Below, piece after piece: positions 10,151 through 21,076 of a stretch of DNA of 64,000 nucleotides. Position numbers and translations under genes: made by a program. This DNA comes from Blastococcus sp. TF02A-30 (GTDB taxonomy: Bacteria > Actinomycetota > Actinomycetes > Mycobacteriales > Geodermatophilaceae). Below the pieces are notes generated by a model. It worked only from the letters and a program-made list of their open reading frames with translations, was not told the DNA's origin and ran no database searches. How positions within the stretch are numbered: the stretch's first letter is position 1; each line of letters opens with the position of its first letter. The stretch covers positions 827,419 to 891,418 of the forward strand of contig NZ_QOHJ01000001.1 in the NCBI RefSeq assembly GCF_003319185.1, written 5' to 3'.

Positions 10151-10152
10151 CC

Positions 10153-10452
10153 GTGACCCGCCCGCCGCTCTACGTCCGCCGGCCGTTCCTGGCCGGGCTC
10201 GTCCGGCAGCTCCCGCTGCTGGCCGTGCTCGCGGTGGTGGGCCTGGGCCTGTTCCTGGTCACCCTCGAGCGCTGGCGCATGGGGCTCGTGGTCATGGGGC
10301 TGGCGCTGGTGGCCGCGGCGCTGCTGCGGCTGCTGCTCCCGGTCCGACGGCTGGGCTTCCTCGCCGTCCGCAGCCGGCCGGTGGACGTCGTGCTGCTCGC
10401 CGGGGCCGGCGTGGCGCTCACCGGCATCGCCCTCGCCATCCCCGCCGCCTGA
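10153..10452 (+). CDS. DUF3017 small membrane protein
   Basis: The 99-residue protein has three hydrophobic spans: residues about 15-37 (LPLLAVLAVVGLGLFLVTL), 38-58 and 75-97. It matches the DUF3017 family, whose genes usually sit right behind folD in actinobacteria. It begins two bases after folD, so it is surely cotranscribed. Its biochemical role is unknown. Confidence 0.8.
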   Translation: MTRPPLYVRRPFLAGLVRQLPLLAVLAVVGLGLFLVTLERWRMGLVVMGLALVAAALLRLLLPVRRLGFLAVRSRPVDVVLLAGAGVALTGIALAIPAA

Positions 10453-10495
10453 CCCCGGCGAGCGACCCGCTGAGGCGGAAGGGCGCCCTCCGGGC

Positions 10496-10501
10496 TAGGT
10501 T
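10496..10501 (+). promoter_or_regulatory. -10-like box for mdh (leaderless)
   Basis: TAGGTT ends 7 nt before the ATG of mdh with no ribosome binding site between, consistent with a leaderless transcript. Confidence 0.5.
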
Positions 10502-10508
10502 GGCGGCC

Positions 10509-11462
10509 ATGGCAGAGAAGTCCAGGAAGGGCAAGGTCACCGTCGTCGGGGCCGGCTTCTATGGCTCCACCACCGCTCTGCGTCTGGCCGAGTACGACAC
10601 GTTCAAGACCGTCGTGCTGACCGACATCGTCGAGGGCAAGCCCGAGGGGCTCGCGCTGGACATGAACCAGTCCCGCCCGATCGAGGGCTTCGAGACCCGC
10701 GTGGTCGGTGTCGGCGGCGGCTCCTACGAGGGCACCGAGGGGTCCGACGTCGTCGTCGTCACCGCCGGCCTGCCGCGCAAGCCCGGCATGAGCCGCATGG
10801 ACCTCATCGAGACCAACGCGAAGATCGTGCGGGACGTCTCCGAGAACATCGCCCGCACCTCGCCCGACGCCGTCGTCATCGTCGTCTCGAACCCGCTCGA
10901 CGAGATGACCGCGCTCGCGCAGCTGGCCACCGGCTTCCCGAAGGAACGGGTCATGGGCCAGGCCGGCATGCTCGACACCGCGCGCTTCACCAACTTCGTC
11001 GCCGAGGAGCTCGGCGTCCCCGTCGCCTCGGTGCAGACGCTGACCCTCGGCTCGCACGGCGACACCATGGTCCCGGTGCCCTCCCGGTGCACCGTCGACG
11101 GGAAGCCGCTGACCGACGTGCTGGCGGCCGACCGCATCGCCCACCTGGTCGACCGCACCCGCAACGGCGGCGCCGAGGTGGTGGCCCTGCTCAAGACCGG
11201 CTCGGCGTACTACGCGCCGTCGGCGGCCGCCGCCCGCATGGCGAAGGCCGTGATGGAGGACTCCGGCGCGGTCATGCCGGTGTGCGCCTGGGTCGACGGC
11301 CAGTACGGCATCTCCGGGGTCTACCTGGGGGTCGAGGCCGAGATCGGGCGCGAGGGCGTGCGCCGGGTCGTCGAAGGAAACCTGTCCGACAGCGAGCTCG
11401 CCGGGCTGCGGGAGGCCGCCGAGGCCGTCCGCGCCAAGCAGGCCGACATCGCAGACCTCTGA
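10509..11462 (+). CDS. mdh: Malate dehydrogenase (LDH-like MDH)
   Basis: The 317-residue protein oxidises malate to oxaloacetate with NAD. It has the Rossmann loop VVGAGFYGS near residue 15. [12 protein letters not shown] carries Arg at the substrate-specificity position, where lactate dehydrogenases have Gln, supporting malate as substrate. The Asp-His relay is visible as VVSNPLD and GSHGDTMVP. The ATG start fits the family N-terminus. It is followed after two hairpins by icd, so two consecutive TCA-cycle dehydrogenases lie together. Confusion with lactate dehydrogenase is the main alternative but is disfavoured by the Arg. Confidence 0.93.
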   Translation: MAEKSRKGKVTVVGAGFYGSTTALRLAEYDTFKTVVLTDIVEGKPEGLALDMNQSRPIEGFETRVVGVGGGSYEGTEGSDVVVVTAGLPRKPGMSRMDLIETNAKIVRDVSENIARTSPDAVVIVVSNPLDEMTALAQLATGFPKERVMGQAGMLDTARFTNFVAEELGVPVASVQTLTLGSHGDTMVPVPSRCTVDGKPLTDVLAADRIAHLVDRTRNGGAEVVALLKTGSAYYAPSAAAARMAKAVMEDSGAVMPVCAWVDGQYGISGVYLGVEAEIGREGVRRVVEGNLSDSELAGLREAAEAVRAKQADIADL

Positions 11463-11506
11463 GGAAGGACCCCTTCCTCCCCGCCCCTCGCACGCTCGGG
11501 GTGGGG
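11461..11506 (+). terminator. Tandem hairpins between mdh and icd
   Basis: The first hairpin, GAGGAAGG pairing with CCTTCCTC over a 3-nt loop, overlaps the mdh stop codon. A second pairs CCCCGCCCC with GGGGTGGGG around a 10-nt loop. They could end mdh transcription or stabilise its 3' end, with icd then transcribed from its own promoter. Confidence 0.55.
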
Positions 11507-11559
11507 CCCGGGAAGGGGCCGTTCGAGGAGATCACCACCGCAGAGAGAGAGCAGTTGAC

Positions 11560-12774
11560 GTGAGCAAGATCAAGGTCGAGGGCACCGTCGTCGAGCTCGA
11601 CGGCGACGAGATGACGCGGATCATCTGGCAGTTCATCAAGGACCAGCTGATCCTCCCGTACCTCGACGTGAACCTCGAGTACTACGACCTGGGCATCGAG
11701 TCGCGCGACGCGACCGACGACCAGATCACCATCGACTCCGCGAACGCCATCAAGAAGCACGGCGTCGGCGTCAAGTGCGCCACGATCACGCCGGACGAGG
11801 CGCGGGTCGAGGAGTTCGGCCTCAAGAAGATGTGGCGGTCCCCGAACGGGACGATCCGCAACATCCTCGGCGGCGTCATCTTCCGCGAGCCGATCATCAT
11901 GCAGAACGTCCCGCGCCTGGTGCCGGGCTGGACCAAGCCGATCGTCGTCGGCCGTCACGCCTTCGGCGACCAGTACCGCGCCACCGACTTCCGCTTCCCG
12001 GGCGAGGGCACCCTGACGGTGACCTTCACGCCGAAGGACGGCTCGGCCCCCATCGAGCACGAGGTCTTCCAGTCGCCGGGCGCCGGTGTCGCGCTCGCGA
12101 TGTACAACCTCGACGAGTCGATCCGCGACTTCGCGCGGGCCTCGATGAACTACGGCCTGCAGCGCGGCTACCCGGTCTACCTCTCCACCAAGAACACGAT
12201 CCTCAAGGCCTACGACGGCCGCTTCAAGGACCTGTTCCAGGAGGTCTTCGAGGCCGAGTTCAAGGACAAGTTCGACGCCGCCGGCATCACCTACGAGCAC
12301 CGGCTCATCGACGACATGGTCGCGGCCTCGCTCAAGTGGGAGGGCGGCTACGTGTGGGCCGCCAAGAACTACGACGGCGACGTCCAGTCCGACACCGTCG
12401 CGCAGGGCTTCGGCTCGCTGGGCCTCATGACCTCGGTGCTGATGAGCCCCGACGGCCGCACCGTCGAGGCCGAGGCCGCCCACGGCACGGTGACCCGCCA
12501 CTACCGGCAGCACCAGCAGGGCAAGGAGACCTCGACCAACCCGATCGCGTCGATCTTCGCCTGGACGCGGGGCCTGGCCCACCGCGGCAAGCTGGACGGC
12601 ACGCCCGAGGTCACCCGGTTCGCCGAGACCCTCGAGCGGGTCTGCATCGAGACCGTCGAGGGCGGTCAGATGACCAAGGACCTCGCGCTGCTGATCTCCA
12701 AGGACAGCCCGTGGCTGAACACCCAGGACTTCCTGGCGGCCATCGACAGCAACCTGCAGAAGGCCATGGCCTGA
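11560..12774 (+). CDS. icd: NADP-dependent isocitrate dehydrogenase
   Basis: The 404-residue enzyme decarboxylates isocitrate to 2-oxoglutarate in the TCA cycle. It begins [22 protein letters not shown], typical of the homodimeric, eukaryote-like [17 protein letters not shown] carries the substrate-binding Ser, Asn and Arg, and the NADP-binding tail [17 protein letters not shown] is present. Length fits this type (about 405). The GTG start is preceded by a purine-rich GAGAGAG stretch that can act as ribosome binding site. A strong hairpin ends the unit. Confidence 0.96.
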   Translation: MSKIKVEGTVVELDGDEMTRIIWQFIKDQLILPYLDVNLEYYDLGIESRDATDDQITIDSANAIKKHGVGVKCATITPDEARVEEFGLKKMWRSPNGTIRNILGGVIFREPIIMQNVPRLVPGWTKPIVVGRHAFGDQYRATDFRFPGEGTLTVTFTPKDGSAPIEHEVFQSPGAGVALAMYNLDESIRDFARASMNYGLQRGYPVYLSTKNTILKAYDGRFKDLFQEVFEAEFKDKFDAAGITYEHRLIDDMVAASLKWEGGYVWAAKNYDGDVQSDTVAQGFGSLGLMTSVLMSPDGRTVEAEAAHGTVTRHYRQHQQGKETSTNPIASIFAWTRGLAHRGKLDGTPEVTRFAETLERVCIETVEGGQMTKDLALLISKDSPWLNTQDFLAAIDSNLQKAMA

Positions 12775-12792
12775 CGTAGCGACTGACGCACG

Positions 12793-12826
12793 GCGGCCCC
12801 CGCACCCTCCCGGGTGCCGGGGCCGC
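12793..12826 (+). terminator. Hairpin terminator after icd
   Basis: A 15-bp stem with one C-C mismatch and a TCCC loop lies 18 bp after the icd stop. No T-run follows. Confidence 0.75.
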
Positions 12827-12859
12827 TGCGCGTTCCGGGGCCGTCGCCGCACGCCTCGT

Positions 12860-12913
12860 GCGGGGAAGTTGTCCTTCCGCCCGGCGTCGGAGGCGCAAGT
12901 GCCCCGCAGTTGC
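12860..12913. repeat. 54-bp direct repeat, left copy
   Basis: This segment aligns without gaps to 13845-13898 at about 40 of 54 positions. Conserved blocks are GGGAAGT, CCGGAGG-like and CCCCGCAGTTGC. Its two ends can pair (GCGGGG with CCCCGC). It lies just before the AbiEi/DUF559 gene. Confidence 0.7.
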
Positions 12914-12965
12914 TGCCTGTGGACGACGACCGCGGCGACACCGCCCGGTCGGGCACGCTCTTCCG

Positions 12966-13856
12966 GTGCCCGCCGCTCAGCGCCCGGAAGCCCTGCGTGG
13001 CGCCGTGTTCCGCGGGCGTGATGTCGTGGCGGACGGCATCCTGACGCCCGGCGCTCTGCGCAGCTCCGCCTGGCGCCGGTTGTTCCGGGGCGTGTACGCC
13101 GACGCCCGGCTCCCGGACTCCCTGGGCGTCCGCATCCGGGGCGCCCGGCTGCTGCTGCCACCGGGCGCCGTCTTCAGCGGGCGGACGGCGGCCTACCTGC
13201 ACGGGGCGACCGGACTGGCCGACCGCGCCGGCCCGGTCGAGGCGACGCTGCCGGCCGGCGAGCGGTGCGGGCCGGTCCAGGGCATGCGGGTGCGCCGCGT
13301 CGTCGTGCCGCCGTCCGAGGTCGTCGAGTCCGACGGCTGGCGGTTCACCACGGGGCTGCGCACGGCGCTCGACATCGCCCGGTGGGAGCCGCTGCTCGAG
13401 GCGGTCCCCGCGCTCGACGTCCTGCTCCGCGCCGGCGTCGTCGGGGACGCCGCGCTGCGCGCTGCGGCCGCGGCGCGCGGCGGCCGGGGCTCGGTGCAGG
13501 CCCGGCGGGCGGTGGAGCTCGCGGACCGGCGGGCGGAGTCGCAGCCGGAGTCCCGGCTCCGCGTGATCCTGACGCTGGCGGGCCTCCCGCCGGTGCCGCA
13601 GCACGTGGTGCGCGGGCCGGGCGGTGAGTTCGCGGGCCGGGTGGACCTGGCCTATCCCGAGCTCCGCCTGGCGATCGAGTACGACGGCGCCTGGCACGCC
13701 GAGGACGGCCAGTTCGCGGCGGACCGCCGTCGGCTCAACCGGCTGACGGCCGCCGGCTGGACCGTCCTCCACGTGACGGCCGCCGACCTCCGGGAACCCG
13801 TCACGCTGGTCCGGCGGGTGCGGGCGCTGATCCGCGCCGCAACTGCAGGGAAGTAG
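12966..13856 (+). CDS. AbiEi-antitoxin-like N-domain with DUF559 (Vsr/PD-(D/E)XK-like) C-domain
   Basis: The GTG at 12966 gives a 296-residue protein. An in-frame start at 12858 would add an Arg-rich stretch that overlaps the repeat and looks non-coding. Residues 1-130 resemble the AbiEi-type winged-helix region (LTPGALRSSAWRRLFRGVYAD, VFSGRTAAYLHGATGL). Residues about 190-285 are DUF559-like, a fold related to Vsr nucleases: ESQPESRLR, VDLAYPELRLAIEYDG and then H, with possible catalytic Glu/Asp residues. No AbiEii toxin gene is adjacent. Its last codons and TAG stop lie inside the right-hand copy of a 54-bp direct repeat. Function is unknown; a nuclease-like or DNA-binding accessory role is inferred. 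Confidence 0.7.
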   Translation: MPAAQRPEALRGAVFRGRDVVADGILTPGALRSSAWRRLFRGVYADARLPDSLGVRIRGARLLLPPGAVFSGRTAAYLHGATGLADRAGPVEATLPAGERCGPVQGMRVRRVVVPPSEVVESDGWRFTTGLRTALDIARWEPLLEAVPALDVLLRAGVVGDAALRAAAAARGGRGSVQARRAVELADRRAESQPESRLRVILTLAGLPPVPQHVVRGPGGEFAGRVDLAYPELRLAIEYDGAWHAEDGQFAADRRRLNRLTAAGWTVLHVTAADLREPVTLVRRVRALIRAATAGK

Positions 13857-13898
13857 TCCCTGGCGCCGCTGCCGGAGGGGCACGTTCCCCGCAGTTGC
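13845..13898. repeat. 54-bp direct repeat, right copy
   Basis: This is the second copy of the element at 12860-12913 in the same orientation. It supplies the final codons and stop of the DUF559 gene. With flanking bases its ends form a 16-bp stem with one mismatch (CCGCAACTGCAGGGAA against TTCCCCGCAGTTGCGG), so it could also act as a terminator between two convergent genes. Confidence 0.7.
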
Positions 13899-13914
13899 GG
13901 CGCGATGGTGCGGG

Positions 13915-14850
13915 TCAGCCGAAGAGCTGGGTCCACCAGGGGCCGCCGCCGCCGTCGGCGATGCCCACACCGAGCCGGGTGAGGCTGCAGTCGAGGATGT
14001 TGGCCCGGTGCCCGGAGCTGTTCATCCAGGCGTCCATCACCGCGGCGGCGTCCGGCTGGCCCTGCGCGATGTTCTCCGCGCGGGCCGAGAGGCCGGCCGC
14101 CCGCGCCCGGTCGAAGGGATCCAGCCCGGACAGGTTCGTGTGGGCGAAGAAGCCGCGGTCGCGCATGTCGGCGCTGTGCGCGGCGGCGACGCGGGCCAGC
14201 CCCGCGTCGGCCGACACGGCCCCGCACCCGACGGCCGCCCGCTCCTGGTTGACCATGGCCAGCACCTGGCTCTCGCGCGCCCCGCCCGCAGGGACGGCGG
14301 CGGCCACCGGAGCCGGCGCGGGCGCGGGCGCCGGCTCGGGGTCGGGAGCAGGCGCGGGTGCGGGTGCGGGGGCCGGCTCCTCGACCGTCGCGGCCGGCGT
14401 CTCGGCCGGAGCCGGCGCGGCGGTGGTCTCGGCCGGGGGCACCGGCGCGCTGGGTGAGCCCGCGCCGGTGTCCGGGTTGGCCGGTCCCCGGCCGGTGGCC
14501 TCGGTGCGGGTGCCCTCGGGGGTCACGGTCACCGACGCGGACGCGCTGGCGAAGTGGGACGACGTCGGCTTGCCGTCGATGCCCATGACCACCGGCGAGC
14601 TGCTGGGCGCCGCGGACGACGACGCGGACGACGACGCGGACGACGACGAGTCGAGGGCGACGTCGGCGTCCTGCGCCCCGGAGACCACGGGAGCCGCGAG
14701 CACCAGACCGGTGACGGCGAGGACGAGCACCAGGCCGAGACCCAGCCGGCCGGCGCGACCGCGCAGCGCGCCGCCGATCAGGCGCCGGGCGCGGAGGCCC
14801 GGGGCGGCCAGGCGCGCGGCGAGCGAGGGGCTGGAAGAACGGTGACGCAC
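13915..14850 (-). CDS. Exported CAP-domain (SCP/PR1-like) protein with Ser and Ala-Pro rich linkers
   Basis: I take the GTG at 14850 as start, since it has GGAG 8 nt upstream; a TTG at 14886 is possible. The 311-residue protein has a basic N-terminus and a hydrophobic export segment (LGLGLVLVLAVTGLVLAAPVV). A Ser-Ala tract is encoded by a 12-bp tandem repeat, followed by an Ala-Pro linker. A C-terminal CAP domain covers about the last 125 residues (VLAMVNQERAAVGC, AHSADMRDRGFFAHTNLSG, ENIAQGQ, MNSSGHRANILD, WWTQLFG). CAP proteins of this YkwD type are secreted and poorly understood; some bind lipids or act in the cell wall. It is divergent from the CNNM gene. Confidence 0.85.
   Translation of the reverse strand: MRHRSSSPSLAARLAAPGLRARRLIGGALRGRAGRLGLGLVLVLAVTGLVLAAPVVSGAQDADVALDSSSSASSSASSSAAPSSSPVVMGIDGKPTSSHFASASASVTVTPEGTRTEATGRGPANPDTGAGSPSAPVPPAETTAAPAPAETPAATVEEPAPAPAPAPAPDPEPAPAPAPAPVAAAVPAGGARESQVLAMVNQERAAVGCGAVSADAGLARVAAAHSADMRDRGFFAHTNLSGLDPFDRARAAGLSARAENIAQGQPDAAAVMDAWMNSSGHRANILDCSLTRLGVGIADGGGGPWWTQLFG
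14612..14647. repeat. 12-bp unit repeated three times
   Basis: GCGGACGACGAC is repeated perfectly three times inside the CAP-domain gene and encodes the SSSA-type linker. Such a tract could change length by slippage. Confidence 0.85.
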
Positions 14851-15061
14851 AGGGAACTCCACGGCATGATCACTTTTCGTTATCAAGTCGAGACCAACCG
14901 TAAGGGATGAACTACCGAGAGTTCACGAGACCTGAGTCACTTCTCCACCCCGCAGGGTCGTGGAGCGGTGCGCGCCCCGGCCGGGCGGCGTGCGACCAGG
15001 CACCATGGAGGGGCTCCACCCCGTCCACCCGAACCCGGAATCCCCGAGGAGCACGCCGCCG

Positions 15062-16396
15062 GTGAGCGACGTATGGCTCAACATCGTCATGGTCGTCGTC
15101 TTCGTGATGATCGGCGGTGCCTTCGCCGGCGCGGAGATCGCCCTGGTCTCCCTGCGCGAGTCCCAGGTGCGCGCCATGGCCGAGCAGGGCCGCCGGGGGC
15201 TGGCGGTCCAGAGGCTGCTCAAGGACCCCAACCAGTTCCTCGCCGCCGTCCAGGTCGGCGTCACCCTCGCCGGCTTCTTCTCCGCGGCCTTCGGTGCGAG
15301 CACGCTCTCCCAGCCGCTGGCCGACTGGCTGCAGACGCGGGGGATGAGCGAGGGGCTGTCCGGCACGCTGGCGCTGGTCCTGGTCACGATCGCGATCAGC
15401 TACGTCTCGCTGGTCGTCGGCGAGCTGACGCCCAAGCGGCTGGCCCTGCAGCGGGCCGAGGGCTTCTCGCTCATCGTCGCCGCGCCGCTCAACGCGATCG
15501 CCAAGCTCTCCCGGCCGGTCATCTGGCTGCTGTCGAAGTCCACCAACGGCCTGGTGCGGCTGCTCGGCGGTGACCCGAAGGCCAGCGGTGAGTCGATCAG
15601 CCAGGAGGAGCTGCGCGACCTCGTGGCCGCGCACGAGTCGCTGAGCAGCGACGAGCGCCGGCTGATCGACGAGGTGTTCCGCGCCGGCGAGCGGGAGGTG
15701 CGCGAGGTGATGACGCCCCGCACCGAGGTCGGCTTCCTCGACGCCTCGATGACCGCCAGCCGGGCGGCCAAGCTGGTCGCGGACTCGAACTGGTCGCGCT
15801 TCCCGGTGTCCGGCCGCGACGAGGACGACGTCGTCGGCTTCGTGCACGTGCGCGACCTGTTCCTCCCCAGCCACCCGGCCGGCCGCGCCGCGACCGTCGG
15901 GGACCTGGCCCGCGAGGTCAAGCGGCTCCCCGGCACCGCCGCCGTGCTGACCGCGCTGTCCGAGATGCGCCGGGAGAACCAGCACCTGGCCATCGTCGTG
16001 GACGAGTACGGCGGCACCGACGGCATCGTGACCCTCGAGGACCTCATCGAGGAGGTCATCGGGGAGATCTACGACGAGTACGACGCCGAGGTCGAGCCCG
16101 AGTCCCGTCCCGCGCCCGACGCCCCGCGCGAGGTCGACGGGCTGCTCAACCTCGACGACTTCACCGAGTCCACCGGGCTGGAGCTGCCCGAGGGCCCCTA
16201 CGAGACCGCCGCCGGTTTCGTGCTGGCCGAGCTCGGCCGGCTCCCCGAGGTCGGCGACTCGATCGAGGTCGAGGGCCGGCCCATCACCGTGCTCGAGCTC
16301 GACGGGCGCCGGATCGCACGGCTCCGGGTCGACCCGCCGCCGACGTCGGCCGCGGAGGACGGCGCGGACGAGGACGGCGAGGCGGCGACCACCTAG
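15062..16396 (+). CDS. CNNM/CBS-domain transporter-like protein (hemolysin C/CorC family)
   Basis: The 444-residue protein from the GTG at 15062 starts VSDVWLNIVMVVVFVMIGG; an ATG at 15005 would add a hydrophilic stretch not usual in the family. Residues 1-180 are the CNNM (DUF21) membrane domain with GAEIALVSLRESQVRAM. Residues about 200-330 form a CBS pair (VMTPRTEVGFLD, ...HVRDLFLP, VDEYGGTDGIVTLEDLIEEVIGEI). The C-terminus is the CorC_HlyC transporter-associated domain. Family members are linked to Mg/Co efflux or stress resistance. The stop codon overlaps that of galE on the other strand within one CTAG. Confidence 0.9.
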   Translation: MSDVWLNIVMVVVFVMIGGAFAGAEIALVSLRESQVRAMAEQGRRGLAVQRLLKDPNQFLAAVQVGVTLAGFFSAAFGASTLSQPLADWLQTRGMSEGLSGTLALVLVTIAISYVSLVVGELTPKRLALQRAEGFSLIVAAPLNAIAKLSRPVIWLLSKSTNGLVRLLGGDPKASGESISQEELRDLVAAHESLSSDERRLIDEVFRAGEREVREVMTPRTEVGFLDASMTASRAAKLVADSNWSRFPVSGRDEDDVVGFVHVRDLFLPSHPAGRAATVGDLAREVKRLPGTAAVLTALSEMRRENQHLAIVVDEYGGTDGIVTLEDLIEEVIGEIYDEYDAEVEPESRPAPDAPREVDGLLNLDDFTESTGLELPEGPYETAAGFVLAELGRLPEVGDSIEVEGRPITVLELDGRRIARLRVDPPPTSAAEDGADEDGEAATT

Positions 16397-17346
16397 CGGG
16401 ACCGCGCGACCTCCCAGGCGTCGCGCACGATGCCGACCAGGTCGGTGTGCCGCGACGTCCAGCCGAGGTCGGCGCGGATGCGGTCGCTGGAGGCCACCAG
16501 CTGCGCCGGGTCACCCGGGCGGCGGTCGCCGTCGACCGTCGGGATCTCGTGCCCGGTCACCTCACGGGCGGCGTCGACCACCTCCTGCACCGAGAAGCCG
16601 CGGCCGTTGCCGAGGTTGTAGATCCGGTGCTCGCCGTCCGCCGGGGCCGGCAGGGCCAGCAGGTGGGCGTCGGAGAGGTCCTCGACGTGCACGTAGTCGC
16701 GGATGCAGGTGCCGTCCGGCGTCGGGTAGTCGCGGCCGTAGACGGTGAGCGACTGGCGCTGCCCCGCCGCGACCTGCAGCGCGAGCGGGATGAGGTGCGT
16801 CTCGGTGGCGTGCCGCTCGCCGAGCCCGAACGCGGCGCCGGCCACGTTGAAGTAGCGCAGGCTCACCGCGGCGAACCCGTGGGCCACGGCGTAGGAGGTC
16901 AGCATGTGGTCGACGGCGAGCTTGGAGGCGCCGTAGGTGTTCGTCGGGCGGGTGGGGGAGTCCTCGCGGATGGGGACGACGTCGGGCTCCCCGTACGTCG
17001 CGGCCGTGGAGGAGAAGACGATCCGCCGGCAGCCGGCCGCCCGCATCGCCTCCAGCAGCGCCAGCGACCCACCGACGTTCGTGTGCCAGTAGTCCTCGGG
17101 CTGCTGCTGCGAGACACCGACCAGCGACTTCGCCGCGAAGTGCAGCACCGCGTCCGGCCGGACCTCGGCGAGCACGGGAGCCGAGTCGTGCAGCGAGACC
17201 TCCGCCAGGGTGGCGCCCGACGGCACCGCGTCGGCGTGCCCGGTGGAGAGGTCGTCGAGCACGGTGACGTCGTGACCGCCGGCCAGCAGGGCGGCCGTCA
17301 CTACGCTGCCGATGTAGCCGGCCCCACCGGCGACCAGAACGCGCAT
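16393..17346 (-). CDS. galE: UDP-glucose 4-epimerase
   Basis: The 317-residue short-chain dehydrogenase-type epimerase interconverts UDP-glucose and UDP-galactose. It shows the NAD loop VLVAGGAGYIGS at the N-terminus and the YxxxK catalytic pair in NTYGASKLAVD. SSTAATYG, ERHATETHLIPLALQ and DGTCIRDYVHVEDL are the hallmark galE motifs. A TAGGGT box lies 6 nt before the ATG, suggesting a leaderless transcript. It is convergent with the CNNM gene (4-bp overlap) and divergent from the aminotransferase gene 41 bp away. Confidence 0.95.
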   Translation of the reverse strand: MRVLVAGGAGYIGSVVTAALLAGGHDVTVLDDLSTGHADAVPSGATLAEVSLHDSAPVLAEVRPDAVLHFAAKSLVGVSQQQPEDYWHTNVGGSLALLEAMRAAGCRRIVFSSTAATYGEPDVVPIREDSPTRPTNTYGASKLAVDHMLTSYAVAHGFAAVSLRYFNVAGAAFGLGERHATETHLIPLALQVAAGQRQSLTVYGRDYPTPDGTCIRDYVHVEDLSDAHLLALPAPADGEHRIYNLGNGRGFSVQEVVDAAREVTGHEIPTVDGDRRPGDPAQLVASSDRIRADLGWTSRHTDLVGIVRDAWEVARSR

Positions 17347-17352
17347 ACCGCC

Positions 17353-17358
17353 ACCCTA
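17353..17358 (-). promoter_or_regulatory. -10-like box for galE (leaderless)
   Basis: On the minus strand TAGGGT lies 6 nt before the galE ATG with no ribosome binding site between. Confidence 0.45.
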
Positions 17359-17387
17359 GGGGTGGCGCGGAGGAGGTCCGAGGTTCC

Positions 17388-20129
<2,742 letters not shown>

Positions 20130-20146
20130 GGCCCCAGACTCGGGCG

Positions 20147-21076
20147 GTGCGCGCGTGGACGGCCCGGGTCTGGTCGGCGGTGGAACGGGGGATCACCGAC
20201 CTGCGCCGCCGCTGGCGGTGGTTCGACCACCTGGCCCGCGCCGGCGGTCGCTACCAGCGCAGCCAGGGCGACCTGCTGGCCGCCGCCGTCACCTACTTCG
20301 CCTTCCTCGGCCTGTTCCCGGTCCTGCTGCTCGTCGCGTCCGTCGTCGGCCTGTTCCTTGCGGGTGACGCGCTCCTGCAGCAGGAGTTGTACGACTCGAT
20401 CCGCGAGGCGTTCCCCGGGAGCCTGGGGAGGCGGCTGGCCGAGCAGCTGGACGACGCCATCGACTCCGCGGGGGTCGTCGGGCTGATCGGCCTGGTGGGC
20501 TTCGTCTACGCCGGGCTGCGCACCATCGACAAGCTGCGCATCGGCATGGAGCAGATCTGGAAGGGCCGGGTCGACGAGCCCGATGTCCTGCGCGACAACA
20601 TCGCCGACGTCGTGGCGCTGGTGGCGCTCGGTGCTGTCGGCCTGCTCAGCCTCGGCCTGACCGGGGCGGCCACCCAGGCCACCTCGCACGTGCTCGACTG
20701 GCTGGGGCTGGCCGATGAGCCCGGCTACGGGCTGCTCACCTGGGTGGTGGGCGTCGCGCTGGCGATCGGGGCCGACGTGGTCGTCTTCCTGTGGCTGCTG
20801 CGGGTGGTGCCCTCGGTGTCCCACCCGCTGCGCGCGCTGCTGCTGGGTGCGCTGTTCGGCGCGGCCGGCTTCGAGGTGCTCAAGCTGGTCGGCGGCTACT
20901 ACCTGGCGCTGATCTCCGACAGCGTCACGGCCTCGGCGTTCGGCGGCGCCGTCGGGCTGCTCGTCTGGATCAACGTGGTGGCGCGGTTCGCCTTCTTCAC
21001 CGCCGCGTGGACGGCGACCCTGCGGCGGTTCGACGCCGCGCCCACCGCCGCCGCGCCAGAGCCGCTCCCGCGATGA
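20147..21076 (+). CDS. YihY/BrkB-family inner membrane protein
   Basis: The 309-residue protein starts at a GTG 17 bp after the previous gene. It has the family start region (GDLLAAAVTYFAFLGLFPVLLLVASVVG), GLIGLVGFVYAGL and at least six membrane segments. The conserved central stretch is around EVLKLVGGYYLALISDSVTASAFGGAVG. Despite an old misnaming as ribonuclease BN, this is a membrane protein of unknown transport role. It probably belongs to the trpS unit. Its last 80 bp overlap the 3' end of the convergent carboxypeptidase gene. Confidence 0.88.
   Translation: MRAWTARVWSAVERGITDLRRRWRWFDHLARAGGRYQRSQGDLLAAAVTYFAFLGLFPVLLLVASVVGLFLAGDALLQQELYDSIREAFPGSLGRRLAEQLDDAIDSAGVVGLIGLVGFVYAGLRTIDKLRIGMEQIWKGRVDEPDVLRDNIADVVALVALGAVGLLSLGLTGAATQATSHVLDWLGLADEPGYGLLTWVVGVALAIGADVVVFLWLLRVVPSVSHPLRALLLGALFGAAGFEVLKLVGGYYLALISDSVTASAFGGAVGLLVWINVVARFAFFTAAWTATLRRFDAAPTAAAPEPLPR

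Noticed and set aside
12966..13856. Complete AbiE toxin-antitoxin pair
   Set aside because: Only the AbiEi-like domain is present; neighbours are icd and a CAP-domain gene, and no nucleotidyltransferase toxin is seen.
14300..14400. Short tandem repeats resembling a CRISPR-like array
   Set aside because: They are codon-phased Ala-Pro repeats inside the CAP-domain gene with no spacers and no cas genes nearby.
20147..21076. Ribonuclease BN
   Set aside because: Old misannotation of the YihY/BrkB membrane family; no nuclease motif is present.
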